Shown here one piece after another: positions 1-8,259 of a DNA stretch of 64,000 nt. Under the pieces are notes generated by a model, which was not told the origin of the DNA, did not search any database, and saw nothing but the letters and a program-made list of their open reading frames with translations. The stretch lies in the NCBI GenBank assembly GCA_025751475.1, contig JAOWLD010000001.1:682001-746000 (forward strand). Reading direction: 5' to 3'. The translations under genes and the position numbers were made by a program. Positions within the stretch are counted from its first letter, which is position 1. Every line of letters starts with the position of its first letter. Source of the stretch: Rhodobacteraceae bacterium XHP0102 (GTDB lineage: Bacteria; Pseudomonadota; Alphaproteobacteria; Rhodobacterales; Rhodobacteraceae).

Positions 1-1
1 A

Positions 2-610
2 TCAGAACCTTATAAATTTCATGATGGAGTAAACATATCCTATTTTGGTAGCGTGATACCACGCCATCATAATATACAACCAGTTATTTCAGCAATAAAA
101 CAGCTCAGTATTTCAGGCGACATAGTGCCAGGAGATCTTAAGCTTCGTTTTTTTGGGAACAGTGAAGCCTTGGATCAAACTGCAATACTTTCAGATAGTC
201 ATTTGCAGCCGTTTGTCGAGTTTTGTGGGGTGGTACCTCGTTCCAGTGTCTTTTCGTTAATAAAGGGTTCAACTCTTTTGCTTTTTCTAGGCGTAAGCTC
301 GAGTCCAGTGTTAGGTGATATGAGTAGAAGTGTCGTCAGCGGAAAGATTTTTGAATTGATGATTTCTGGGGTGGAAATTATGGGTGTTGGTGTTTTTAGA
401 AATATGGTTGTTGCTGATCTGATATTGGAGAGCAAAACTGGTGACATATATCAAAGTGATGTTGAGAAGATTAAAAATAGGTTGCTAGCAGCGGTGAAGG
501 GGTTGGATGTTCCAATTTCCCCAGATTGGGATTATCTAAATAATTTTCGTCGGAGTGTGCACGCTGATCAGTTTATTCACAAGATTAATGAAATAAAATC
601 TGGACAATGA
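2..610 (+). CDS. Glycosyltransferase, C-terminal part (5' end outside window)
   Basis: The frame is open from the first bases of the window, so the gene is cut at its 5' end; 202 residues remain. The visible part resembles the C-terminal Rossmann half of a GT-B (GT4-type) glycosyltransferase: a YFGSVIPRHHNIQPVISAIK stretch (the usual 'fiGsl..rn.....ai..l' start of that half), then a predicted alpha/beta fold with 'FCGVVPRSSVFSLIKGS' in the position of the donor-sugar-binding segment. It overlaps the next gene by four bases (ATGA), so the two are probably co-translated. Base composition is clearly more AT-rich than the rest of the window. Donor and acceptor cannot be read from the sequence. 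Confidence 0.6.
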   Translation, partial: SEPYKFHDGVNISYFGSVIPRHHNIQPVISAIKQLSISGDIVPGDLKLRFFGNSEALDQTAILSDSHLQPFVEFCGVVPRSSVFSLIKGSTLLLFLGVSSSPVLGDMSRSVVSGKIFELMISGVEIMGVGVFRNMVVADLILESKTGDIYQSDVEKIKNRLLAAVKGLDVPISPDWDYLNNFRRSVHADQFIHKINEIKSGQ

Positions 611-1347
611 GCACTTGTTTGACCCTTTCCATTGTTAGTCATGGTCAGTTGGCCTTTGTCCTTTCGCTGCTGTGTGACTTGAAGCGGTGTGGTCAAATTA
701 GAAAGGTAATCCTGACCCATAATTTACCCCAGCCCGACTTGGCTGATCTGGATAACTTGGGGCTGGTGATCGAGCATATCCAAAACGACATCCCGCTCGG
801 CTTTGGCGCGAACCATAACCAAGCGTTTCAACGGTGCGAGACGGAATATTTCGCCGTTCTCAACCCTGATTTGCGGATCTCGCGTGACCCCTTCCCCGCA
901 CTTCTTGCTGCGGCAAAGCAGCGGGAATTTGGCGCATTGGCGCCCTTGGTCAAAAACGGGGCAGGGGAGATTGAGGACAGCGCGCGCCGCTTTCCCACAA
1001 TCCCGCGGCTTATCGCCAAGGCGCTTGGCCTCTCCACAGGGCGCCAAGACCACAGCCTGACGGAACCCGCGCTCGTGGATTGGGTGGCGGGAATGTTCAT
1101 GTTGTTTCAAAGTAAAACGTTCAAGGAAATCGGCGGCTTTGATGAGCGCTATTTCCTCTATTATGAGGATGCCGATCTCTGCACGCGGCTCTGGCAGCAG
1201 GGTTTGCCTGTGATGATCGCACCAGAAGCCGAAGTGATCCATGACGCGCAGCGTCAGAGCCATCGCAATCTGCGCTACCTAAAATGGCACCTTGGCAGTA
1301 TGGCGCGCTATCTTTGGCGCTATACGGGGCGTTTACCGCGCCGCTAG
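607..1347 (+). CDS. Family 2 glycosyltransferase (rhamnosyltransferase-like)
   Basis: A 246-residue GT-A fold protein of the WbbL/rhamnosyltransferase type. It starts TLSIVSHGQ, has the metal/nucleotide-binding acidic motif as LNPDLRI near residue 84, then [10 protein letters not shown] and the strong family block [17 protein letters not shown] near residues 176-192 that holds the catalytic acid. It should transfer a nucleotide-activated sugar to a surface glycan at the cytoplasmic face. The ATG overlaps the stop of the upstream glycosyltransferase. The first 150 or so bases are AT-rich like the upstream gene while the rest matches the rest of the window, so the gene spans a composition boundary. 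Its 3' end overlaps the convergent fcl gene by 15 bases. Confidence 0.85.
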   Translation: MSTCLTLSIVSHGQLAFVLSLLCDLKRCGQIRKVILTHNLPQPDLADLDNLGLVIEHIQNDIPLGFGANHNQAFQRCETEYFAVLNPDLRISRDPFPALLAAAKQREFGALAPLVKNGAGEIEDSARRFPTIPRLIAKALGLSTGRQDHSLTEPALVDWVAGMFMLFQSKTFKEIGGFDERYFLYYEDADLCTRLWQQGLPVMIAPEAEVIHDAQRQSHRNLRYLKWHLGSMARYLWRYTGRLPRR

Positions 1348-2280
1348 GGCCTCGGCGGTTTTGAATTCCTCATAAACCTGTGCAACCCCCTCCCGCAGCC
1401 CAATCTGCGGGCTCCACCCCAAAGCCTCCAACCGCCCGCTGTCCATCAGTTTCCTTGGCGTGCCATCGGGTTTACTTGTGTCAAAGCGCAGGGCGACATC
1501 CCCCCCCACCACATCGCGAATGATCTCGGCCAAGTCGCGGATGCTGACTTCTTGGCCCGATCCGATATTGATATGCGGCGCGTCTGTGTAGTGTTGCAGT
1601 AAAAAGACCAGCGCATCGGCCAGATCATCGGCATGCATAAATTCGCGCAAAGGTTTGCCTGAGCCCCACACCACGACCTCGCGATCACCGCGCAGTTTCG
1701 CTTCATGAAAACGGCGCAGAAGCGCGGGCAGGACGTGGGAATTTTCGGGGTGATAATTGTCCCCTGGCCCGTAAAGATTTGTGGGCATGGCGGAAATCCA
1801 ATCGCGGCCATATTGGCGGCGATAGGCCTCGACCAATTTGATCCCCGCGATTTTGGCAATGGCATAAGGTTCGTTCGTGGGTTCTAACGGGCCTGTCAGC
1901 AGCGCGTCCTCAGGGATAGGTTGCGGGGCCAATTTAGGGTAGATGCAGGATGATCCGAGGAACAAGAACCGCTCCACATCAGCCAGATGAGCACCTTGTA
2001 TAACGGCGTTCTGGATCATCAGATTGTCTTGCAGAAAATCGACGGGGTAGGTGTTATTGGCGTGAATGCCACCTACCTTGGCCGCCGCCATCACCACCAC
2101 ATCGGGGCGTCTGTCAGCCATCCACGCGGCCACCGCGCCCGCATCGCGCAAATCCAATTCCGCGCGGGTGGTGGTTACCAGTTCCACATCTTCGCGTTCT
2201 AGGCGGCGGCAAACGGCGCTGCCCACCATTCCACGATGGCCCGCGACAAAGACCCGTTTTCCCTTCAGCGCGTAATGCAT
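1333..2280 (-). CDS. fcl: GDP-L-fucose synthase
   Basis: Converts GDP-4-keto-6-deoxymannose to GDP-L-fucose by epimerisation at C3 and C5 and NADPH reduction. A 315-residue short-chain dehydrogenase/reductase with the NADP-binding loop GHRGMVG near residue 14, catalytic Ser in LGSSCIYPK, and the Tyr/Lys pair in EPYAIAK. An in-frame upstream TTG would add 12 residues, but the ATG at 2280 starts [11 protein letters not shown], has GGAAGG five bases upstream and lies one base after the gmd stop, so gmd and fcl form a coupled pair. Length is normal for the family (about 310-320). Confidence 0.95.
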   Translation of the reverse strand: MHYALKGKRVFVAGHRGMVGSAVCRRLEREDVELVTTTRAELDLRDAGAVAAWMADRRPDVVVMAAAKVGGIHANNTYPVDFLQDNLMIQNAVIQGAHLADVERFLFLGSSCIYPKLAPQPIPEDALLTGPLEPTNEPYAIAKIAGIKLVEAYRRQYGRDWISAMPTNLYGPGDNYHPENSHVLPALLRRFHEAKLRGDREVVVWGSGKPLREFMHADDLADALVFLLQHYTDAPHINIGSGQEVSIRDLAEIIRDVVGGDVALRFDTSKPDGTPRKLMDSGRLEALGWSPQIGLREGVAQVYEEFKTAEALAAR

Positions 2281-2281
2281 C

Positions 2282-3400
2282 TTAGCCTTCCAAACTGACG
2301 GGCAGGTCCAGGCCATGCTCGGCCAGAAGTTTCGCGCGGCGTGCGGCGGTCAAATCGGCCTCGACCATTTCCGCGCACATTTCTTGCGCGGTGATCTCTG
2401 GCACCCATCCCAATTTTTCCCGCGCCTTGGTGGGGTCGCCCAAAAGTGTGTCCACCTCTGCAGGGCGGAAATAGCGCGGGTCGATGCGCATCACCACATC
2501 GCCCACTCTCACGGCGGGCGCCTTGTCGCTGTTGACCGCGGTCACGGTGGCGATTTCCTCCAAGCCTTGGCCGCTGAATTCGAGGCTCAGGCCCAATTCG
2601 GCGGCGGTCCAAGTGATGAAGTCGCGCACGCTATATTGCTGGCCCGTGGCGATTACGAAATCCTCGGGCGCGTCTTGTTGCAGCATCATCCACTGCATTC
2701 GCACATAATCCTTGGCGTGGCCCCAATCGCGCAGGCTGTCGATATTGCCCATGTAAAGGCACTGCTCTAGCCCAAGTGCGATATTGGCCATGCCGCGCGT
2801 AATCTTGCGGGTGACAAAGGTTTCGCCGCGGCGCGGGGATTCATGGTTAAATAGGATGCCATTGCAGGCATAGATCCCGTAAGCTTCGCGATAATTCACC
2901 GCGATCCAATAGGCGTAAAGTTTCGCCACCGCATAGGGGCTACGCGGGTAAAAGGGGGTCGTCTCGCGCTGCGGTGTTTCTTGCACAAGCCCGTAAAGTT
3001 CCGAGGTTGAAGCCTGATAGAAGCGCGTTTTCTTCTCTAGTCCCAAAAAGCGGATCGCCTCCAAAAGGCGCAACGTGCCAATCGCATCCACCTCGGCGGT
3101 ATATTCAGGCGCCTCAAAACTGACCGCGACATGCGATTGCGCGCCAAGGTTATAGACCTCATCGGGTTCGATATCCCGTAAAATGCGGGTGAGGTTGGAG
3201 CTATCCGTCAGATCGCCGTAATGCAGTTTGAACCGCGCATTATCGACATGAGGGTCTTCGTAAATATGATCCACTCGCTGCGTGTTAAACAAAGACGCGC
3301 GCCGCTTGATCCCGTGAACCTCATAGCCTTTGTCCAGCAAAAACTCCGCCAGATAGGAGCCATCCTGCCCCGTAATCCCCGTAATAAGTGCGCGCTTCAT
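2282..3400 (-). CDS. gmd: GDP-mannose 4,6-dehydratase
   Basis: First step from GDP-D-mannose towards GDP-L-fucose (or GDP-rhamnose/perosamine), forming GDP-4-keto-6-deoxy-D-mannose. A 372-residue extended SDR: NADP-binding [12 protein letters not shown] at the N-terminus, catalytic Thr/Ser in ASTSELYG, and [12 protein letters not shown] with the YxxxK pair. Length is typical. The start has a strong GGAGGG ribosome site. It is followed directly by fcl, which fixes the product as GDP-L-fucose. The region upstream carries a perfect 18-bp inverted repeat and is shared with the divergent gene at 3611. Confidence 0.96.
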   Translation of the reverse strand: MKRALITGITGQDGSYLAEFLLDKGYEVHGIKRRASLFNTQRVDHIYEDPHVDNARFKLHYGDLTDSSNLTRILRDIEPDEVYNLGAQSHVAVSFEAPEYTAEVDAIGTLRLLEAIRFLGLEKKTRFYQASTSELYGLVQETPQRETTPFYPRSPYAVAKLYAYWIAVNYREAYGIYACNGILFNHESPRRGETFVTRKITRGMANIALGLEQCLYMGNIDSLRDWGHAKDYVRMQWMMLQQDAPEDFVIATGQQYSVRDFITWTAAELGLSLEFSGQGLEEIATVTAVNSDKAPAVRVGDVVMRIDPRYFRPAEVDTLLGDPTKAREKLGWVPEITAQEMCAEMVEADLTAARRAKLLAEHGLDLPVSLEG

Positions 3401-3459
3401 GTAACCCTCCGATGCCTTGGGGCGTGTTTATGAGCAATTTGGGGCTATGGCAATCAAGC

Positions 3460-3500
3460 CTGTCCCAAGAAATTTGGTTAATCCAAATTTCTTGGGACAG
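3460..3500. repeat. Perfect 18-bp inverted repeat in a divergent intergenic region
   Basis: Arms CTGTCCCAAGAAATTTGG (3460-3477) and its exact reverse complement (3483-3500) flank the loop TTAAT. It lies between the divergent gmd and the gene at 3611. No T-run follows on either strand that would mark an intrinsic terminator for a known transcript. It could be an operator, an mRNA-leader hairpin, or the remains of a small palindromic repeat. Confidence 0.75.
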
Positions 3501-3610
3501 TGTGACATGGGTTGATCCCCCTTTGTGAAGGGCTTAGGGACAGGAACGTGTTCTGTATTTGTGTCTCTGTATAAAACCAAAACACCCTCGGCAAAATATG
3601 GAGACGCTGA

Positions 3611-4465
3611 ATGGCGGTATCCCTTATGGCGCAAAACGATCAACACCAGCCTGGTCCGTGGGGGCAGGATGTGTCGCTGTTGGTGATGACCTATTCAAAA
3701 ATGGAAAAATACCTACCTGCAATTCGGCAGAACCTTGATCTGTTCTGGCCCAACCGTCCGGATATGCTCATCGCCACGGATGGCCAGGCCGAAGGCGAGG
3801 ATGTGTTTGTGGGTACGTCTGCATCGTTCCTTGGTCTTTTGTCCGAAGCCCTGCATGAGCTGCGCTTGCGCTTTCCAAAAGTGCAATATGTATTTTTACT
3901 TCTCGAAGATCTTTGTCCCTTGGCCCCTGTTGATGATGCCAGATTGTCCGAGGCTTTCCGCATTCTCAAAGGGGCGGGGGGGCAATATATGCTCAACCAT
4001 TGGCCAACCAAGCGTCACCGCCCGTGGGATGATGAGAACTGGGACATTAGCCAGTCTCTTTCCGAGGGGCGCACAAGGTTGATGCCAATGTCGCGCCGAT
4101 ATGAAACTTACAATTCCCTCGTGGCGTGCATCTGGCGCATGGATTATCTTGAACAATTGATTGACGCTAAATTGGCGCGGGGCATCGCGGATCCGTGGGG
4201 TTTCGAGCGCTATCTGGACGGCGTGCAGGAGCAGCATTATCTTCTCGAAAATGCATGGCCAACATTTGCGAATGGGTTCATGATCGCAGGAAGTGTGAAC
4301 GCGCGCTGCGTCACCGAACCCGCCTTGCCCGCGTCACCCCTCATGTCGCAACTGCGCCGCGAATATTGTGGTGCGGACAGTTTCTTGCAGGCATGTCTAA
4401 AACGGTTCAACGATCGAATGGCGCGGTCATGGCACAAGCGATTTGTGCCGAAAAACCGCGTTTGA
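3611..4465 (+). CDS. Unrecognised protein of the polysaccharide cluster, possibly a glycosyltransferase
   Basis: A 284-residue soluble protein that I do not recognise. It opens with VSLLVMTYSKMEKYLPAI, followed by PDMLIATDGQ and YVFLLLEDLCPLAPVD, a layout that recalls GT-A glycosyltransferases (beta strand, Asp after the second strand, acidic motif near residue 100), but no family signature is secure. Several Trp/Tyr-rich segments follow (HWPTKRHRPWDDENWD, DPWGFERYLDGVQ). No signal peptide or membrane helix. The start has GGAGA six bases upstream. It is the first gene of a rightward run that leads to the acyltransferase and FkbM genes, so a role in glycan assembly or decoration is inferred from context only. 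Confidence 0.6.
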   Translation: MAVSLMAQNDQHQPGPWGQDVSLLVMTYSKMEKYLPAIRQNLDLFWPNRPDMLIATDGQAEGEDVFVGTSASFLGLLSEALHELRLRFPKVQYVFLLLEDLCPLAPVDDARLSEAFRILKGAGGQYMLNHWPTKRHRPWDDENWDISQSLSEGRTRLMPMSRRYETYNSLVACIWRMDYLEQLIDAKLARGIADPWGFERYLDGVQEQHYLLENAWPTFANGFMIAGSVNARCVTEPALPASPLMSQLRREYCGADSFLQACLKRFNDRMARSWHKRFVPKNRV

Positions 4466-4536
4466 CGGGTAATGTGCAAACAGTGTGACCCATGCCGATA
4501 AGGCGGTCCGACAAGGCCGATAAATAGGATTAGCAA

Positions 4537-5592
4537 GTGACCCAGCAGGCCGATCTTCCCATACGCGAAACCAACAGCTTCGATGAGATGCGCTTTATTC
4601 TGGCGATGATTGTCGTGTTTGGTCATGCGACCCAACTCAGCTCAAACGCACCGTTGCGCCCGTTTGCATACGTCTTTGATACACATATGGCGGTTTCGGG
4701 ATTTTTCGCTGTGAGCGGTTATCTGGTAACAAAAAGCTATCTGTCCAGCACGGGTTTGCGCGATTATTTCGGCAAGCGTCTGCGCCGCATTTATCCCGCC
4801 TATATCGGGGTGATCCTGTTTTGCCTTTGTATTGGCGCACTGACAACCTCCTTGCCTTTGGCAACTTTTGTCACCCACCCAGAGACATTGCGCTATTTGG
4901 CCGCCAATCTCAGCTTGATGAACTTTCTGCAGCCGAGCCTTCCAGGCGCTCTGCAGGATAATCACCTTACCGCTCTGAACGGCTCACTTTGGACGATCAA
5001 GGTGGAGGTGATGCTGTATTTCACCGTGCCCTTTTTGTGTCTGTTTTACAGGGTTTTAGGCCATACAGTGACGCTAGCGCTGTGCCTGGCAGGGGCTTTG
5101 GTTTGGTATCTATATTTCACCTATTATTTTGGCCATCCATTGGGACCCACAATTGGGCACCAATTCCCCGGGCAAATGGGGTATTTTGTAATGGGCAGTG
5201 TCTTGGGTTTTCTTACCCTATCGCGCGTGCAGGTCGGTATCATCACATTGATTTTTTTACTCTATTACATCGCCGCTCGGCCGCAAATGCCCGCGCCTTG
5301 GTCAGTTGGGCTTGATATGATCCTCATTGCGCTCTTCGTCATCGCAATCGCGGCCAGCCCAATTCTATCCATTGGAATAGGCCGATTTGGGGATGTGTCC
5401 TATGGCATCTATCTGTTCCACTTTCCGATCATTCAAGCCGCGGAGCATTTCAAGCTGAACGAGAGCCACCCGACCCTCACGCTGATCGGCATTGTGGCAT
5501 CCACGCTCATCATGGCGCTGTTGTCTTGGCATTTGATCGAAAAACGGTTTCTTCGGCGGGGATCCCACTATATCAGGGTCGCGCAGGGGTGA
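4537..5592 (+). CDS. Acyltransferase 3 family membrane protein (O-acetyltransferase-like)
   Basis: A 351-residue polytopic membrane protein with about ten hydrophobic helices, of the OafA/NodX/YrhL acyltransferase-3 family. The N-terminus has the family's first-helix signature with catalytic His (RFILAMIVVFGHATQL), then FAVSGYLVTKSYL and GKRLRRIYPAY, and near the C-terminus SYGIYLFHFPIIQ and WHLIEKRFLRR. Such proteins move acyl groups, usually acetyl, from the cytoplasm to sugars. In this locus it probably acylates the surface glycan. The start is GTG with AGGA seven bases upstream. It lacks the C-terminal SGNH domain found in some relatives, so acyl transfer may need a partner. Confidence 0.88.
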   Translation: MTQQADLPIRETNSFDEMRFILAMIVVFGHATQLSSNAPLRPFAYVFDTHMAVSGFFAVSGYLVTKSYLSSTGLRDYFGKRLRRIYPAYIGVILFCLCIGALTTSLPLATFVTHPETLRYLAANLSLMNFLQPSLPGALQDNHLTALNGSLWTIKVEVMLYFTVPFLCLFYRVLGHTVTLALCLAGALVWYLYFTYYFGHPLGPTIGHQFPGQMGYFVMGSVLGFLTLSRVQVGIITLIFLLYYIAARPQMPAPWSVGLDMILIALFVIAIAASPILSIGIGRFGDVSYGIYLFHFPIIQAAEHFKLNESHPTLTLIGIVASTLIMALLSWHLIEKRFLRRGSHYIRVAQG

Positions 5593-5697
5593 TGGAAAGG
5601 ATTTCCGTTTGAAGGCAATACCAACATTTTACCACCCCGTGCGGGTGCGATTTTCGGCTTGGTTCGGTTCGCAAATATTTGATTTGTAGGATTTAAA

Positions 5698-6645
5698 ATG
5701 ACGGCACTCACAAATCTACTTGCAAAGATATTGTCGCGAAGAAAGTTTGAGACACTCGCCAACACGGCCTATGAGCGTATAAAACTTCGAAATCCCGCTG
5801 ATGTATCAACCCTCGGCAAGGCCAACAATTTCATCGAACGTCATCGCGAGATTTTGAGTGACCCTTTAAATCTTATGATCAATCGTGTCCCACAGTCCGG
5901 ATATCTTGATGGGGCAGGCAATGTTGTTCTGCACAACGGAAACAAGGTTCCCGTTCGGGGAGCCTTTGCTTATTACAGCGGGTTTTCTGATATTTTGATC
6001 CTCAATCGTGGCGTCCATGAACCGCTTGAGGAGTTTTGTTTTCAGACACTTCTGACCCGCCTTGCTCACTATTCTGATCCAATTACTATGTTGGAACTGG
6101 GGGCATATTGGGGTCACTACTCAATGTGGATGAAATTGGCATTTGCTGATGCAGAGGTGACGCTGGTCGAACCTGACCCTGTCAACCTTGCGGCAGGGCA
6201 ACATAATTTCGCGTTGAACGACTATGAGGGGCGGTTCATCAACGACTTTGTCGGCAATGGCCATTTTTCTGTGGATGCGCATTTGCACGCAAACACCCAT
6301 CCAAAATTGACTCTGCTTCATTCAGATATCCAAGGCTTCGAAGTCGAAATGTTGCAGGGCGCAAGCCAAAGCCTGACTGCCAAGGCGGTGGATTATGTCT
6401 TTGTATCAACGCATTCTAATCCACTGCATGAGGCGTGCCTTGGGCTTCTTTCCGACTATGGGTATTGCATCGAAGTCAGCTCTGATCCTGATACCCATAC
6501 CACCTCTTCAGATGGGTTCATCTTGGCCTGTGCGCATGATGATTTGCGCCTGTTCAAGTCATTTGCGCCGATGGGGCGTCTAGAATTGACGCGCCTGGCC
6601 CCATCGGAAATTCAACAAAGGCTGAACGATATTCGGGTGTCCTAA
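5698..6645 (+). CDS. FkbM family methyltransferase (first of three)
   Basis: A 315-residue protein with a SAM-binding Rossmann core: motif I as TMLELGAYWGHYSMW near residue 125, acidic EPDP after strand 2, and the FkbM block HSDIQGFEVEMLQGA near residue 210. FkbM-type enzymes O-methylate sugars and polyketides; here the likely substrate is a hydroxyl of the surface glycan. The roughly 120-residue N-terminal extension before the core has no recognised domain. Base composition is lower in GC than in manC downstream. Two further FkbM genes follow directly but are only distantly similar, so the trio is not a recent duplication. Confidence 0.85.
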   Translation: MTALTNLLAKILSRRKFETLANTAYERIKLRNPADVSTLGKANNFIERHREILSDPLNLMINRVPQSGYLDGAGNVVLHNGNKVPVRGAFAYYSGFSDILILNRGVHEPLEEFCFQTLLTRLAHYSDPITMLELGAYWGHYSMWMKLAFADAEVTLVEPDPVNLAAGQHNFALNDYEGRFINDFVGNGHFSVDAHLHANTHPKLTLLHSDIQGFEVEMLQGASQSLTAKAVDYVFVSTHSNPLHEACLGLLSDYGYCIEVSSDPDTHTTSSDGFILACAHDDLRLFKSFAPMGRLELTRLAPSEIQQRLNDIRVS

Positions 6646-6679
6646 GCGAGACCGTTTGCCGCCATCGTGGAGATTTTCA

Positions 6680-7411
6680 TTGAAAAAGCTATTGCAACTC
6701 ATCGCTCGCAATTTCGGCTATGACCTTCACAAGATAAACATCAACAGCAAAAGCCGCAGCACGCTTCTTCATTTGCTTGGTCGCAAACGGCATGAAGAAC
6801 TGGTCATTTTCGATGTAGGCGCGCATCAAGGGCAGACTATTGAGGAGTATTCGAAACTTTTTCCTAACGCGCGGTTCTTTTCCTTCGAACCTTTCCCCGA
6901 AACCTATGAACGTCTCGCCAAGCGTCAAAGCGACAAAGTGCGCACATTTCCGTTTGGTTTGTCCGACAAGGTAGAAAGTCAGACCTTTTTTACGAACAAA
7001 GGTTCGGGGACCAATTCGCTTCTAGTTTTGTCAGATGCCGCACAAATCACATGGAGCGGCCATCAGGATTTACACGCCACGGGATCGGTGACTTGCGACT
7101 TCTCTACGCTTGATCAATTTGTTGCCGAAAATGCGATTGCATCAATCGACTTTCTCAAGATTGATGTGCAGGGTGCGGAATATAAGGTGCTTACAGGGGG
7201 CGAGAACACCTTGAAATCGGGCATAGTCAGTGTGGTCAAATGTGAAGTTATTTTGTCAGAAACTTATCTGGGTCAGCATTCGCTTCACGAATATCTTGCG
7301 CGTTTTGATGAGCTTGGCTTCGAGTTGGTCAATATTTGCGATCAAGTATATGGGTCCAACGGGAGCCTTATTCAGGTTGATCTGATCTTACAGCACAGGC
7401 AACATCGTTAA
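6680..7411 (+). CDS. FkbM family methyltransferase (second of three)
   Basis: A 243-residue SAM-dependent methyltransferase: VIFDVGAHQGQTIEEY (motif I), FSFEPFPETYE (acidic loop), CDFSTLDQFV and LKIDVQGAEYKVLTGGE, all standard for the FkbM family. The frame extends to a TTG at 6656, but the TTG at 6680 has GTGGAG six bases upstream and gives the usual short N-terminus (MKKLLQLIARNFGYDL). It follows the first FkbM gene by 34 bases and precedes the third by 16, so all three are probably one transcript. Predicted role: O-methylation of a glycan residue; the target position is unknown. Confidence 0.87.
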   Translation: MKKLLQLIARNFGYDLHKININSKSRSTLLHLLGRKRHEELVIFDVGAHQGQTIEEYSKLFPNARFFSFEPFPETYERLAKRQSDKVRTFPFGLSDKVESQTFFTNKGSGTNSLLVLSDAAQITWSGHQDLHATGSVTCDFSTLDQFVAENAIASIDFLKIDVQGAEYKVLTGGENTLKSGIVSVVKCEVILSETYLGQHSLHEYLARFDELGFELVNICDQVYGSNGSLIQVDLILQHRQHR

Positions 7412-7427
7412 ATTAAGGAAATAAAAA

Positions 7428-8213
7428 ATGCGCGGAACACTGAATAAAATCTTCAAACCAATGGGGTACGAGTTATGGACCCGTGAAAAGATCAGGTGGC
7501 TCTACAACGAGCACCACGCCGCCGAAACCATGCGGCGGGATCTGCTGCTTCTCTCCAAGCAAACTCCTGACCTTGCCCATAAAGCCCTCCAAGCCCTCCC
7601 CAAATCGCGGTCGCAGCTGCGGCAAGATATTTTCGCGCTTTGTGAATTGGGTTTCAAAGAAGGGGGATTTTTCGTGGAATTCGGCGCGACCAATGGCGTT
7701 GATTTGTCGAACAGTTACCTTCTTGAAACCGAATTCAATTGGACGGGTATTTTAGCCGAGCCTGCGCGCTCATGGCACAGCGATCTGAAAGCCAACCGCA
7801 AAGCCAACATCGAGACCCGCTGTGTTTGGCGGGCCAGTGGTGAGCGGCTCACTTTTAACGAGGTTCCGCGCAGCAAAGAATTGTCGACCATTGACGCGTT
7901 TTCATCCTCGGATGGTCACGCAAAGCGCCGCGCAAAGGGCACGCGCTATGAGGTTGAGACAATTTCCCTCAATGATCTGCTAGACGCGCATGATGCGCCC
8001 GCGATTGTCGATTATCTGTCCATCGACACCGAGGGCAGCGAATATGAAATCCTGTCGAATTTCGATTTCAGCAAACGTCAATTCCGCGTCATCACGTGCG
8101 AGCATAACTATACGCCAGAACGTGACAAAATTCACGCGCTTCTGACGGGGAATGGTTATGTGCGTAAATTCGAGGATGTCTCGCATTTTGACGATTGGTA
8201 TGTCCGTGCATAA
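7428..8213 (+). CDS. FkbM family methyltransferase (third of three)
   Basis: A 261-residue protein of a different FkbM branch: FFVEFGATNGVDLSNSYLLE (motif I variant with FGA-NG), WTGILAEPA, then STIDAF and VDYLSIDTEGSEYEILSNFD. The branch with 'EFGA.nG...SNt..LE' is usually annotated as FkbM methyltransferase of unknown substrate. An N-terminal stretch of about 75 residues precedes the SAM domain. The ATG at 7428 has AAGGA at good spacing. Co-directional with its two neighbours and with manC 46 bases downstream. Confidence 0.86.
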   Translation: MRGTLNKIFKPMGYELWTREKIRWLYNEHHAAETMRRDLLLLSKQTPDLAHKALQALPKSRSQLRQDIFALCELGFKEGGFFVEFGATNGVDLSNSYLLETEFNWTGILAEPARSWHSDLKANRKANIETRCVWRASGERLTFNEVPRSKELSTIDAFSSSDGHAKRRAKGTRYEVETISLNDLLDAHDAPAIVDYLSIDTEGSEYEILSNFDFSKRQFRVITCEHNYTPERDKIHALLTGNGYVRKFEDVSHFDDWYVRA

Positions 8214-8259
8214 GCTGGCGTTGCGGTAAGCCTTGCGGGGTTGGGGAAGGAACAGAACA

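Noticed and set aside
46-56. GGTAGCGTG, identical to the core of the E. coli RfaH ops element
   Set aside because: It falls inside the coding frame of the first glycosyltransferase as codons for Gly-Ser-Val, not in an operon leader, and nothing shows that the RfaH-like factor here uses the same sequence.
724-1263. Open frame of 179 codons on the minus strand
   Set aside because: Antisense to the GT2 gene, which carries clear catalytic motifs.
3428-3646. Open frame of 72 codons on the minus strand covering the large inverted repeat
   Set aside because: No ribosome site, no domain, and it runs through a palindrome and the start of the gene at 3611; more likely non-coding regulatory DNA.
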